Source: JAAZMF01 sp036786445 (GTDB lineage: Bacteria; Bacillota; Limnochordia; DTU087). From it: DNA of 43,058 bases. A program made the position numbers and the translations under genes. The notes beneath the pieces are model-generated. The model was not told the DNA's origin and made no database searches. It worked only from the letters and a program-made list of their open reading frames with translations. Location: positions 1-43,058 of the forward strand of contig DAIQRD010000006.1 in the NCBI GenBank assembly GCA_036786445.1, read 5' to 3'. Of this stretch, positions 1 through 6,931 are shown in pieces (the stretch's first letter is position 1; the number at the start of each line of letters is the position of its first letter).

Positions 1-30
1 CCCGATTCCGGTTACCACTACTCGCCTCAT
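1..30 (-). CDS. fabF: 3-oxoacyl-ACP synthase II, first 10 codons only
   Basis: Only the start of the gene is in the window; it runs off the left edge. The minus strand reads ATG then codons for MRRVVVTGIG, the standard N-terminus of FabF (beta-ketoacyl-ACP synthase II), which elongates acyl-ACP with malonyl-ACP. An AGGTGAG ribosome binding site lies about 7 bases upstream of the ATG. The position, directly after acpP in a fab operon, fits fabF. Ten residues are too few for certainty, but the match and the context agree. Confidence 0.8.
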   Translation of the reverse strand, partial: MRRVVVTGIG

Positions 31-67
31 TCACGTCTCACCTCATATTGGGCCCCCCCTTCAAGGG

Positions 68-95
68 GTTGAGTCCCGCGATCGCGGGACTCAAC
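68..95 (-). repeat. Perfect 28-bp palindrome between acpP and fabF
   Basis: Two 14-base arms meet with no spacer; the centre is CGATCG and the outer arm begins GTTGAGTCCCG. In the mRNA it can form a GC-rich hairpin 8 bases after the acpP stop codon. No T-run follows it in the direction of transcription, so it is not a standard intrinsic terminator. It may limit read-through, or stabilise the 3' end of the acpP message, whose product is needed in large excess over FabF (inference). A second small inverted repeat, CCCCTT-C-AAGGGG, lies beside it at about 56-68. Confidence 0.8.
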
Positions 96-103
96 AAAAC
101 AGC

Positions 104-337
104 CTATTCGGTCTTCGACTTAATATATCTCTCCGCGTTCCCCACAGTGCCGATTTTTTCAGCATCTTCATCGGGGATCTCTAGCTCAAACTCTTCCTCA
201 AAAGCCATCACCAACTCAACTATGTCCAATGAGTCGGCGCCTAGATCATCCACAAAGGAAGCCTCGCTGCTAACTTCCTCCAAATCCACACCCAACTGCT
301 CGACGACGATCTCTTTGATACGCTCTAAAACATCCAT
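104..337 (-). CDS. acpP: Acyl carrier protein
   Basis: This 77-residue acidic protein carries the growing acyl chain on a phosphopantetheine arm during fatty acid and phospholipid synthesis. The DSL attachment motif is at residues 35-37 (LGADSLD context), so Ser36 is the modified residue. Length and the helical, Glu/Asp-rich composition match the family. The start ATG has an excellent AAGGAGGTGA site about 8 bases upstream, stronger than its neighbours, as expected for one of the most abundant cell proteins. It lies 96 bases after fabG and is followed by a perfect palindrome before fabF. Confidence 0.98.
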   Translation of the reverse strand: MDVLERIKEIVVEQLGVDLEEVSSEASFVDDLGADSLDIVELVMAFEEEFELEIPDEDAEKIGTVGNAERYIKSKTE

Positions 338-433
338 CCTGTCCAGTCACCTCCTTAACTCCTACAAGGTTGCTATAGAAACTGGTTCCAGGACTGACTG
401 CCGCCATTGACAGACATGAGAAAACTTACAGAA

Positions 434-1171
434 TCAGTCCATAACCAATCCACCATCAACGTTTACAGTCTGGCCGGTTATATAGCGGGCATCCTGGCTG
501 GCCAAGAACACCGCCACTGACGCTACATCTTCAGGAAGCCCAATATCACCCATAGGGACCTGGTTCATCAGAGCCTTTTTCTGATCTTCTGTCAGTACCT
601 CTGTCATATCTGAGATGATAAATCCTGGGGCAATGCAATTCACAGTAACGCCTCGACTAGCCACCTCCCGGGCCAAGCTCTTGCTAAAACCAATTAGCCC
701 TGCCTTGGATGCAGCATAGTTGGTTTGTCCTGGATTGCCCATCAATCCTACAACAGAGGCAATGTTGATGATCCGGCCCTGCCGTTGTTTGAGCATGGGG
801 CGTAGAACTGCTTGGCTAAACAAAAAGGCCCCTTTGAGATTAACATCTAGTACCACATCCCAGTCGGATTCCTTCATGCGCAAGAGCAGACCGTCTCTGG
901 TTACCCCTGCGTTATTAACCAGAATATCAATCTTGCCCCATTTGGCCATGATTTGCTCGACGGCTTCTTTTACCTGGGATTCCCGTGTGATATCAACCTT
1001 AAGGGCCAATGCAGTTCTGCCTAGCTCCTCTATACGGGCCACTGTTTCTGTACCGGGCTGCACATCACATATGGCGACATGTGCGCCTGCCTTAGCTAAG
1101 TGCAGGGCAATGGCTTGGCCGATGCCCCGGGCACCACCGGTAACTATAGCCACCTTGTTTGCTAGTCTCAT
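434..1171 (-). CDS. fabG: 3-oxoacyl-ACP reductase
   Basis: A 245-residue short-chain dehydrogenase that reduces 3-oxoacyl-ACP with NADPH, the first reduction of each elongation cycle. The cofactor loop TGGARGIG is at 11-18, NNAGVTRDGLL (a FabG hallmark) starts at 86, and the catalytic residues are Ser139, Tyr152 and Lys156 (YAASK). The C-terminus ITGQTVNVDGGLVM is typical. The gene begins inside fabD with an ATGA overlap, so the two are translationally coupled. The usual PGFI-TDM loop is PGFIISDM here, a minor variation. Confidence 0.97.
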   Translation of the reverse strand: MRLANKVAIVTGGARGIGQAIALHLAKAGAHVAICDVQPGTETVARIEELGRTALALKVDITRESQVKEAVEQIMAKWGKIDILVNNAGVTRDGLLLRMKESDWDVVLDVNLKGAFLFSQAVLRPMLKQRQGRIINIASVVGLMGNPGQTNYAASKAGLIGFSKSLAREVASRGVTVNCIAPGFIISDMTEVLTEDQKKALMNQVPMGDIGLPEDVASVAVFLASQDARYITGQTVNVDGGLVMD

Positions 1172-2115
1172 ATTACTATATCCCCTTTCGTCATTTCAAG
1201 TACTTTTTCCAGGCCTTGCATCTCCTGCAAATTAACAACATTGCTTTTTCGGGAAATGCGTTTTATCAGGCCGGTAAGCACTTTGCCGGGTCCAACCTCA
1301 ACAAAGGTTTCTATCCCGTCACTAACTAGACGACGAATAGTCTCATCCCAGCGCACGGGCTTATATAGCTGCTCTGTCAAAAGCTCCTTGATACTAGCAA
1401 CATCTGTCACATAGTCGGCAGTCACATTGGCTATAAACGGCACTTGTGGCTGATCCCAATGCACTGTGTGCAGATGGTCAGCAAAGAGGCCTGACGCCGG
1501 GCGCATAAGGGAGGAATGAAAGGGTCCACTAACTGCAAGCTCCAGCACCCGCCGTGCTCCCTGTTTCTGGCCCATGGCCATGGCTCGCTCGACGGCGGTC
1601 CGAGCTCCAGAGATAACTATCTGATCTCTGCTATTTAGGTTGGCTAGCTCCAGCACTTCACCTTGGGCTGCCTCAGTGCAGATCTCCGCAATCTGCCCAT
1701 AGTTCAGTCCCAAGAGTACGGCCATGGAGCCCTGACCTTGGGGCACCGCCTCTTCCATCAGCTTGCCTCTACGCTCTACTAGCCTAATGCCGTCAGGGAA
1801 AGAAAGGCTACCAGCGGCGAATAGGGCAGAGTATTCACCAAGGCTATGCCCTGCCACCACCTGGGGCCGTAGCCCCTGGGAACGCAAGACATGAATTAGC
1901 ATGGCACTCACTGTCAGTAGTGCTGGCTGTGTGTATTGAGTTTGCCTTAGCTGGTCTTCGGGACCATCCCAACAGAGGGTAGCCAAATCATAGCCTAAGA
2001 TCGCGCTAGCTGTATCCAAATACGCTTTTGTCTCAGGCACTGCCTCGGCCACATCTCGGCCCATACCCAGGTATTGACTGCCCTGTCCCGGAAAAACCCA
2101 TGCAACCTTTCCCAT
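1168..2115 (-). CDS. fabD: Malonyl-CoA:ACP transacylase
   Basis: This 315-residue enzyme loads malonyl groups from CoA onto ACP. The N-terminus has the FPGQGSQ motif at 8-14; the nucleophile is Ser91 in GHSLGEYSA, and the partner His200 lies in GPFHSSLM. The arginine that binds the malonyl carboxylate is in the LVERRG segment near 115. The C-terminal EVGPGKVLTGLIKR is also conserved. The start ATG is 2 bases after the fabH stop, and the end overlaps fabG by 4 bases, so it sits within a tightly packed operon. Confidence 0.97.
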   Translation of the reverse strand: MGKVAWVFPGQGSQYLGMGRDVAEAVPETKAYLDTASAILGYDLATLCWDGPEDQLRQTQYTQPALLTVSAMLIHVLRSQGLRPQVVAGHSLGEYSALFAAGSLSFPDGIRLVERRGKLMEEAVPQGQGSMAVLLGLNYGQIAEICTEAAQGEVLELANLNSRDQIVISGARTAVERAMAMGQKQGARRVLELAVSGPFHSSLMRPASGLFADHLHTVHWDQPQVPFIANVTADYVTDVASIKELLTEQLYKPVRWDETIRRLVSDGIETFVEVGPGKVLTGLIKRISRKSNVVNLQEMQGLEKVLEMTKGDIVI

Positions 2116-2117
2116 TA

Positions 2118-3116
2118 TTATCTACCCCATCTTAGAATTGCCGAGGCCCACGTGAGGCCGGCCCCGAAGCCTACCAAGGCGACGATATCATCATATTTGA
2201 TACGGCCACCACGAAAAGCTTCATCTAGGGCAATGGGGACAGACGCAGCGGAAGTGTTACCATATGCTTGGACATTGACAAACACTTTCTCCTCAGCAAT
2301 ACCCAAACGCTTACGCGCTGCCTCGATAATCCGAATATTGGCCTGGTGAGGCACGAAAACGTCGATATCTCCAGGAGTCAGCCCGCATTTCGCCAAAGAT
2401 CTCTGGGTCGTTTCGCCCATGACTCGCACTGCAAACTTATATACTTCATTACCTTGCATACGAATAAAGTGCTCTCGGCCCTCAACCGTTTCTAATGAAG
2501 ACGGTCTGCGGGATCCTCCGGCTGGCAAAGTAAGAAAATGGCCCTGGGCACCCACTGCACCCAGATCTGTAGCCAAGAGTCCCCGCTTATCCCCCACAGG
2601 GCCGATAACAGCTGCCCCTGCACCATCACCGAAAAGCACACAAGTACTTCGATCGGTCCAATCGGTGATCCGGCTTAAGACATCGGCCCCAATTGCCAGT
2701 ACCCGATGGTAAGCTCCACTTTCCACCGCACGTACCGCCATGTCTAGAGCATAGACAAAGCCGGAACAGCCGGCCGATAGGTCAAAAACCGCCGCCTTAG
2801 TGGCCCCTAGCTCCATCTGTACTATGCACGCCGTAGCTGGAAAGCTCATATCCGGGGTAACGGTGGCTACAATGATCAGATCTAGTTCTTCTGCCTCCAC
2901 ACCAGCCTCCACCAAGGCAAGTTTCCCGGCACGGGTGGCCAAATCGCTGGTAGCCTCATCATCAGCTGCAATCCGTCTTTCCTTGATACCTGTGCGAGTG
3001 GTAATCCATTCATCAGTAGTATCTACCATCTGCTCCAAGTCAGCATTGGTCAGTATTCTCTCGGGCACTGCCATGCCTGTTCCCCAGATACCCGCCGCCC
3101 GCAGTTGTCTCGTCAC
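2118..3116 (-). CDS. fabH: 3-oxoacyl-ACP synthase III
   Basis: This enzyme of 332 residues condenses an acyl-CoA primer with malonyl-ACP and so starts fatty acid synthesis. The Cys-His-Asn triad is visible: Cys117 (SAGCSGF), His257 (VPHQAN) and Asn288 (GNTSAAS). Start is a GTG overlapping the plsX stop by one base (TAGTG), with an AGGCGGTGA site 6 bases upstream. From the sequence I cannot tell whether it prefers straight or branched primers. Confidence 0.97.
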   Translation of the reverse strand: MTRQLRAAGIWGTGMAVPERILTNADLEQMVDTTDEWITTRTGIKERRIAADDEATSDLATRAGKLALVEAGVEAEELDLIIVATVTPDMSFPATACIVQMELGATKAAVFDLSAGCSGFVYALDMAVRAVESGAYHRVLAIGADVLSRITDWTDRSTCVLFGDGAGAAVIGPVGDKRGLLATDLGAVGAQGHFLTLPAGGSRRPSSLETVEGREHFIRMQGNEVYKFAVRVMGETTQRSLAKCGLTPGDIDVFVPHQANIRIIEAARKRLGIAEEKVFVNVQAYGNTSAASVPIALDEAFRGGRIKYDDIVALVGFGAGLTWASAILRWGR

Positions 3117-4111
3117 TATTTTTCACCGCCTAGTCTTATTGCAGTCTCTGCAATACTATCCCTCAGGCCAGCCTGCACAGCGTCCTCGGCAACACTTAGT
3201 GCATTGCGAATAGCCATTGCATCTGAGCTGCCGTGACAGATTATGGCTACCCCATCTACTCCTAAAAGAGGTGCGCCGCCGTATTCCGTATAGTCTAGAT
3301 TCTGTTTCAGTCGCTGGAACGCTGATCTGGCCAATAGCCCAACACTTTCGGTTACCTTACTGGAGGCAAATTCCTCCATCATAGTATCTAGCACAAGTCC
3401 TGCCAGACCTTCCGCCACCTTCAGGACAATATTGCCAACAAATCCGTCGCAGACTATCACATTGGCCCGGCCGCTGAACACCTCCCTCCCTTCAATGTTT
3501 CCCACGAAATTCCATCCACTATCCTCTAGCAGTTTGTAAGTCTTAGTAGTCAACTCATTGCCTTTGGATACCTCTGTACCAATATTCAAGAGACCGATGG
3601 TTGGATCACTGATCCCTCTGACTTTCTGCATATAGGCATACCCCATGCCAGCAAACTGTAGTAGATGCTGGGGTCGGCAATCTACATTAGCACCCACATC
3701 CAAAATAATGGTTTCTCCCGCTTTTGCCGGCATAGGGCTGGCAATAGCTGGTCGTTCAATCCCGGGAATTCTCCCCATATGCAAGAAAGCGGCTGCCATG
3801 GCGGCCCCCGTGTTGCCGGCACTGACAAAAGCATCTGCCTTCCCTTGTCGGACCAACTTGGCCGCGACAACCAGAGAGGAGTCAGTCTTTCGGCGTACTG
3901 CTTGGACAGGGTGGTCATCCATGTCAATGGTCTGCATGGCAGGCACAATGGTCAGTTTATCGGTATCATGCTGCAAAGCCAATGGTTCTATGTGATTAGG
4001 ATCACCTACCAGCAACACAGTAGCACCACTTGCCTTGGCAAAAGCCGCGGCACCACTTATTGTGACTTCCGGGCCAAGATCGCCGCCCATTGCATCCAAT
4101 GCGATTCTCAT
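3116..4111 (-). CDS. plsX: Phosphate acyltransferase PlsX
   Basis: PlsX converts acyl-ACP to acyl-phosphate, the donor for the first acylation of glycerol-3-phosphate in Gram-positive-type phospholipid synthesis. The 331-residue protein starts MRIALDAMGGDLGP, a family signature, and contains the conserved VSAGNTGA near 100 and CDGFVGNIVLK near 220. It follows fapR by 30 bases and overlaps fabH by one base. The start ATG has a GAGGGGGT site. The fapR-plsX-fab order is classic for Firmicutes. Confidence 0.97.
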   Translation of the reverse strand: MRIALDAMGGDLGPEVTISGAAAFAKASGATVLLVGDPNHIEPLALQHDTDKLTIVPAMQTIDMDDHPVQAVRRKTDSSLVVAAKLVRQGKADAFVSAGNTGAAMAAAFLHMGRIPGIERPAIASPMPAKAGETIILDVGANVDCRPQHLLQFAGMGYAYMQKVRGISDPTIGLLNIGTEVSKGNELTTKTYKLLEDSGWNFVGNIEGREVFSGRANVIVCDGFVGNIVLKVAEGLAGLVLDTMMEEFASSKVTESVGLLARSAFQRLKQNLDYTEYGGAPLLGVDGVAIICHGSSDAMAIRNALSVAEDAVQAGLRDSIAETAIRLGGEK

Positions 4112-4141
4112 AGCATAACCCCCTCAGGTATAGCAACGGCC

Positions 4142-4741
4142 CTATTCAGGTTGCTTGGGGCCGTCTCCCGACCTATGTTCAAGCACTTCAACAGCAACAA
4201 CTTCGAAGTTGCCTGAAAAAACCTCTTTGCCGCTCACTTTACTAATCACATCTACGATAGTGCGATTGCCTTGCACAGCTTGCACCTGGGCTTGGCTGAA
4301 AATGGTCTCCCCAACATATACCGGGCGGCGAAAATGCACCTTGGCCGTGACCGTAAGTACCACGGGGTGATCAACCAAGGCAACAGCTAGGGAATTAGCT
4401 TGTGCAAAGATATGGTGTCCACGGATTACTTTTGTCTTGCTGAAACCCATGTCCTCAGAGGTCTCCAGAAGAGAGCTCCCTTGTCTACCAAGTTGCACAT
4501 CGAGGAGCTGCCCCACCAACTCCATATCGCTCATGGCTCTCAGCTGACCGTAGGCTGTTTCTGCGAGAGTCTTTGTCCTCTCTCGCATTTCCGGTATAGA
4601 AAGCTCCAACCGATCGAGACGAATGGTTTGCACACTCACGCCAAATCTCCCTGCTAGTTCATCGTCGGTGAGAAAAGGCTCAATCTCAATTAGCTCTGTC
4701 AATTTCTGTTGGCGTCTTTGTTTGCCCCGTGTCCGACTCAT
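4142..4741 (-). CDS. fapR: Fatty acid and phospholipid synthesis repressor FapR
   Basis: FapR represses fab and plsX genes and releases DNA when malonyl-CoA binds. The 199-residue protein has an N-terminal helix-turn-helix (about 24-47, LAGRFGVSVQTIRLDRLEL) and a hot-dog ligand domain (about 95-190) with the expected PVYVGETIFSQAQV stretch. It is the first gene of the plsX-fabH-fabD-fabG-acpP-fabF operon, so it would regulate itself; a candidate operator lies at 4864-4878. The start ATG has an AAAGGAAG site about 10 bases upstream, an acceptable but long spacing. Confidence 0.95.
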   Translation of the reverse strand: MSRTRGKQRRQQKLTELIEIEPFLTDDELAGRFGVSVQTIRLDRLELSIPEMRERTKTLAETAYGQLRAMSDMELVGQLLDVQLGRQGSSLLETSEDMGFSKTKVIRGHHIFAQANSLAVALVDHPVVLTVTAKVHFRRPVYVGETIFSQAQVQAVQGNRTIVDVISKVSGKEVFSGNFEVVAVEVLEHRSGDGPKQPE

Positions 4742-4863
4742 AGAAAAGCAGCTTCCTTTCGTACATGAGCCTCCAACTGCAACCTAACTACATACTCCGT
4801 CATCTCGATCCCACGAATGCTTCTGGTACTCCCAGGAATGCTCTTGCTAATAAGGGTTCATCC

Positions 4864-4878
4864 TAGGACCTGGTCATA
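4864..4878 (-). promoter_or_regulatory. Candidate FapR operator
   Basis: The 15-mer TAGGACCTGGTCATA is an imperfect palindrome (6 of 7 arm positions pair) placed immediately downstream of the -10 of the fapR promoter, about where transcription starts. It resembles the FapR box described in Bacillus (TAGTACCTGGTACTA-like; 12 of 15 bases agree with that form as I recall it). Seen: palindrome and position. Inferred: FapR binding and autoregulation. Confidence 0.5.
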
Positions 4879-4906
4879 ATCATATTCATAGTCTACCGTA
4901 TCTCAA
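4879..4906 (-). promoter_or_regulatory. Sigma-A promoter of the fapR-plsX-fab operon
   Basis: On the minus strand TTGAGA (4906-4901) and TATGAT (4884-4879) are separated by 16 bases. The site is just downstream of the rpmF terminator and about 140 bases upstream of fapR, so the fab operon has its own promoter, and a palindromic operator candidate follows the -10. Confidence 0.6.
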
Positions 4907-4925
4907 CGGATTTGGCAAGTCTTAC

Positions 4926-4951
4926 AAAAAAGACCGAGCAGACCTCTGGTC
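4926..4951 (-). terminator. Intrinsic terminator after rpmF
   Basis: On the minus strand GACC-A-GAG pairs with CTC-GGTC around the loop GTCTG (7 pairs, one bulged A), followed directly by TTTTTT. It lies about 50 bases after the rpmF stop codon and separates yceD-rpmF from the fapR operon. Confidence 0.7.
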
Positions 4952-4998
4952 CCTCAGCCTCTTTTATGTGTGTACATTTCATCTACTGCAATTGATCC

Positions 4999-5175
4999 CT
5001 AATCCACCGCCAATACTCGACGGCCCTTATAGTAACCACAGCTTCGGCATACCCGATGGGGTAACCGCGGTTCATGGCACTGAGGACATTCTACAGTACC
5101 GGGGATCTCAATAGTCCAATTAGCTCGACGTTTGCGCGTACGCGTTTTGGAATGTCGACGTTTAGGAACTGCCAT
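4999..5175 (-). CDS. rpmF: 50S ribosomal protein L32
   Basis: A 58-residue basic protein of the large ribosomal subunit. It begins MAVPKRRHSKTRTRKRRAN, the L32 signature, and has a zinc ribbon with Cys30, Cys33, Cys43 and Cys46 (CPQC, CRSC), so it is the zinc-binding form. A longer reading from a GTG four codons upstream is possible, but that GTG lies inside the AGGAGGTGA site that serves the ATG 8 bases further on, so the ATG is chosen. It follows yceD by 42 bases, the usual pairing in bacteria. Confidence 0.96.
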   Translation of the reverse strand: MAVPKRRHSKTRTRKRRANWTIEIPGTVECPQCHEPRLPHRVCRSCGYYKGRRVLAVD

Positions 5176-5217
5176 AGGTTCTGTCACCTCCTGGAGGCTA
5201 CTGCCATATGTTTGCCA

Positions 5218-5769
5218 TCAATCCTCAGAGTCTAACAGTTTTCGCAATATGCTCATCTGAGGGTTTATGTCATCAATCTTACACGAACACTCCCCTTGAT
5301 TTAGGTCCTGACCACACTGGGGGCACAAACCTTGGCAGTCATCCCGGCAAAGGGGTTTTATCGGAACAGACACCAACAGGTTTTCAAGCACCACCTCGTC
5401 TAGGTCAATCATTAGCCCTCGAAACTCCTGCACATCCTCGGTGTCCCAGTCATCTCCAGAGCTTGACCCATCCTCCGGCTGTTCATGCTCATTGACATGG
5501 GATGCCCTGCGAAACTTCTCTTCCAGCTCCGCCCATATTCGAAGCTTCTTTGGTTCAAGACATCGGGCACACGCTACTTGTATGTCGGTTTCAACTGCAC
5601 CTCTCACCAGAAAATACTCTCCAGTCCAGCCAACTCTACCAGTGAATATGACAGGACTGACAAATTCCAGTGGTTGGCCATCCATCTTCAGATCAGACCA
5701 GTCTTCCTCCAGCTGGAACTTGATCTCGCCACCCTTTTGATCTCTAATCGGGCCAATGTTGACTTCCAC
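5218..5769 (-). CDS. yceD: YceD/DUF177 family protein upstream of L32
   Basis: This 183-residue protein is recognised by its place directly upstream of rpmF and its C-terminal cysteine pattern (CRDDCQGLCPQCGQDLNQGEC). The middle region VACARCLEPKKL has another CxxC. The family has been linked to 23S rRNA accumulation and ribosome assembly in plants and bacteria; the exact role is unsettled. The start is GTG with an AGAGGTGAG site 6 bases upstream. A perfect consensus promoter ends only about 17 bases before this GTG, so the mRNA leader is very short. Confidence 0.85.
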   Translation of the reverse strand: MEVNIGPIRDQKGGEIKFQLEEDWSDLKMDGQPLEFVSPVIFTGRVGWTGEYFLVRGAVETDIQVACARCLEPKKLRIWAELEEKFRRASHVNEHEQPEDGSSSGDDWDTEDVQEFRGLMIDLDEVVLENLLVSVPIKPLCRDDCQGLCPQCGQDLNQGECSCKIDDINPQMSILRKLLDSED

Positions 5770-5786
5770 TGGCTCTCACCTCTAAG

Positions 5787-5815
5787 ATTATAATGACCTG
5801 AGATCCCACTGTCAA
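5787..5815 (-). promoter_or_regulatory. Perfect consensus promoter for yceD-rpmF
   Basis: TTGACA (5815-5810), a 17-base spacer and TATAAT (5792-5787) on the minus strand: every position matches the sigma-A consensus. The predicted start point (about 5780) leaves a leader of only 11 to 13 bases, just enough to hold the ribosome binding site of yceD. Confidence 0.9.
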
Positions 5816-5888
5816 GGAGCGGAAAATCAGGATGCCGTGGACGACCTAGGCAAAGTGTCATGCCCCACCGTCCGGTTCCAGATACTGT

Positions 5889-6815
5889 CTACCTTCCACC
5901 ATACCCGGCCGCCTGTAATACTGCCGCTTGGTGGTCTTTATCCGTCCGGTTACCTGCATGCAAACGGCTGCCCAAAAAATGCAAACAGAAGTGCCCGGCA
6001 AAGCCATTGTCAATTGTACTTCTCCCATGGGGGACTCCGTTCATAGAAGCGGCTATGCGATGATTACCCACCTCCACCACTATAGGCCTCCTATCCCAAG
6101 ACCATTTCCCGCCCAGCGCTCTCCTCATTATCCGCGTGTCTGCCGCGGTTAAAGGCTCCACATCTGCATGGTTAGTACCGAAAAGGCGCTTAATCTGGAA
6201 ACGCAACCCTGATTTCAGGTCCAGGATAGTGGCTGTCGCGGCTTTGGGGAAGACCCGCTGGACATCATCCCAGTGCATCATTCGTATGCTAGCGGTAGCC
6301 GCTACCTTGCCTAAGATGCGATCTCCGGGAACAACTAACTTCGCTCCCGCTGCCAGTCGATGGGGATTGCCAATGCCGTTGGCATCGGCAAGAGCCGATA
6401 CAGTCGTGTCTAGTTGTCTAGCAATCGCCCAGAGAGTCTCCCCGGGTTGCACAACATACACCGACTCCGTGGGGGCGATCAGTGCCTCGATCACTTCCCA
6501 GGTGGCTTGGCCAACTACACCATCAGGAACCAAACCAGCCTCTTTCTGCAGCTGAAAGACCGCTTTTTGCGTGGCTGGGCCAAAGCAACCATCTACTGCA
6601 CCATCTAGATACCCCGCCTGACCCAGGCAATTCTGCAGATACTCCACGTCTGTACCTACCATGCTGATCTTCAACTCGGGGCGAACAGAGGCTTCTCTGC
6701 CCATGATCACATTCAAGCCGCTGGTCGAGAAAAGTAACATAATAGCAAGGGAAGACAACAAAAGCAGCCTGAATCCCGCTCCCATTTTTCCTTCGTTCTG
6801 CGCCACCACTCCCAT
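5889..6815 (-). CDS. Secreted peptidoglycan-binding and LysM protein with uncharacterised C-terminal domain
   Basis: A 308-residue protein with one N-terminal membrane or signal segment (about 14-34, FRLLLLSSLAIMLLF), a PG_binding_1 repeat (about 50-110, VEYLQNCLGQAGYLDGAVDG), a LysM domain (about 117-163, YVVQPGETLWAIARQLDT) and a C-terminal domain of about 130 residues with HGRSTIDNGFAGHFCLHFLG. That C-terminal part has conserved-looking His and Cys, reminiscent of, but not matching, the HG...SxGC motif of L,D-transpeptidases, so I do not name an activity. The ATG at 6815 (GAGGGGGTG site) is preferred to longer readings. It is divergent from ylbJ, which suggests a role in the cell or spore envelope. 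Confidence 0.75.
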   Translation of the reverse strand: MGVVAQNEGKMGAGFRLLLLSSLAIMLLFSTSGLNVIMGREASVRPELKISMVGTDVEYLQNCLGQAGYLDGAVDGCFGPATQKAVFQLQKEAGLVPDGVVGQATWEVIEALIAPTESVYVVQPGETLWAIARQLDTTVSALADANGIGNPHRLAAGAKLVVPGDRILGKVAATASIRMMHWDDVQRVFPKAATATILDLKSGLRFQIKRLFGTNHADVEPLTAADTRIMRRALGGKWSWDRRPIVVEVGNHRIAASMNGVPHGRSTIDNGFAGHFCLHFLGSRLHAGNRTDKDHQAAVLQAAGYGGR

Positions 6816-6931
6816 AGGACACCCCCTCAAACTGGAACCAATCCATCGCGGTATATTCCAGAAGACCCTCTCATATAGATGTAGCGGCAAACAGGCCCAT
6901 ACTAACCACAGTCTCATCGGAGGGAAGCAAT

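Noticed and set aside
720..1235. Long plus-strand frames opposite fabG and fabD, and many similar ones opposite other genes
   Set aside because: They are antisense shadows of well supported genes, with no ribosome binding site or family resemblance.
6899..6905. CATACTA upstream of ylbJ, like the -10 of a sporulation sigma factor
   Set aside because: No matching -35 element lies at the right distance (the nearest candidate is about 20 bases away), so a sporulation promoter cannot be claimed.
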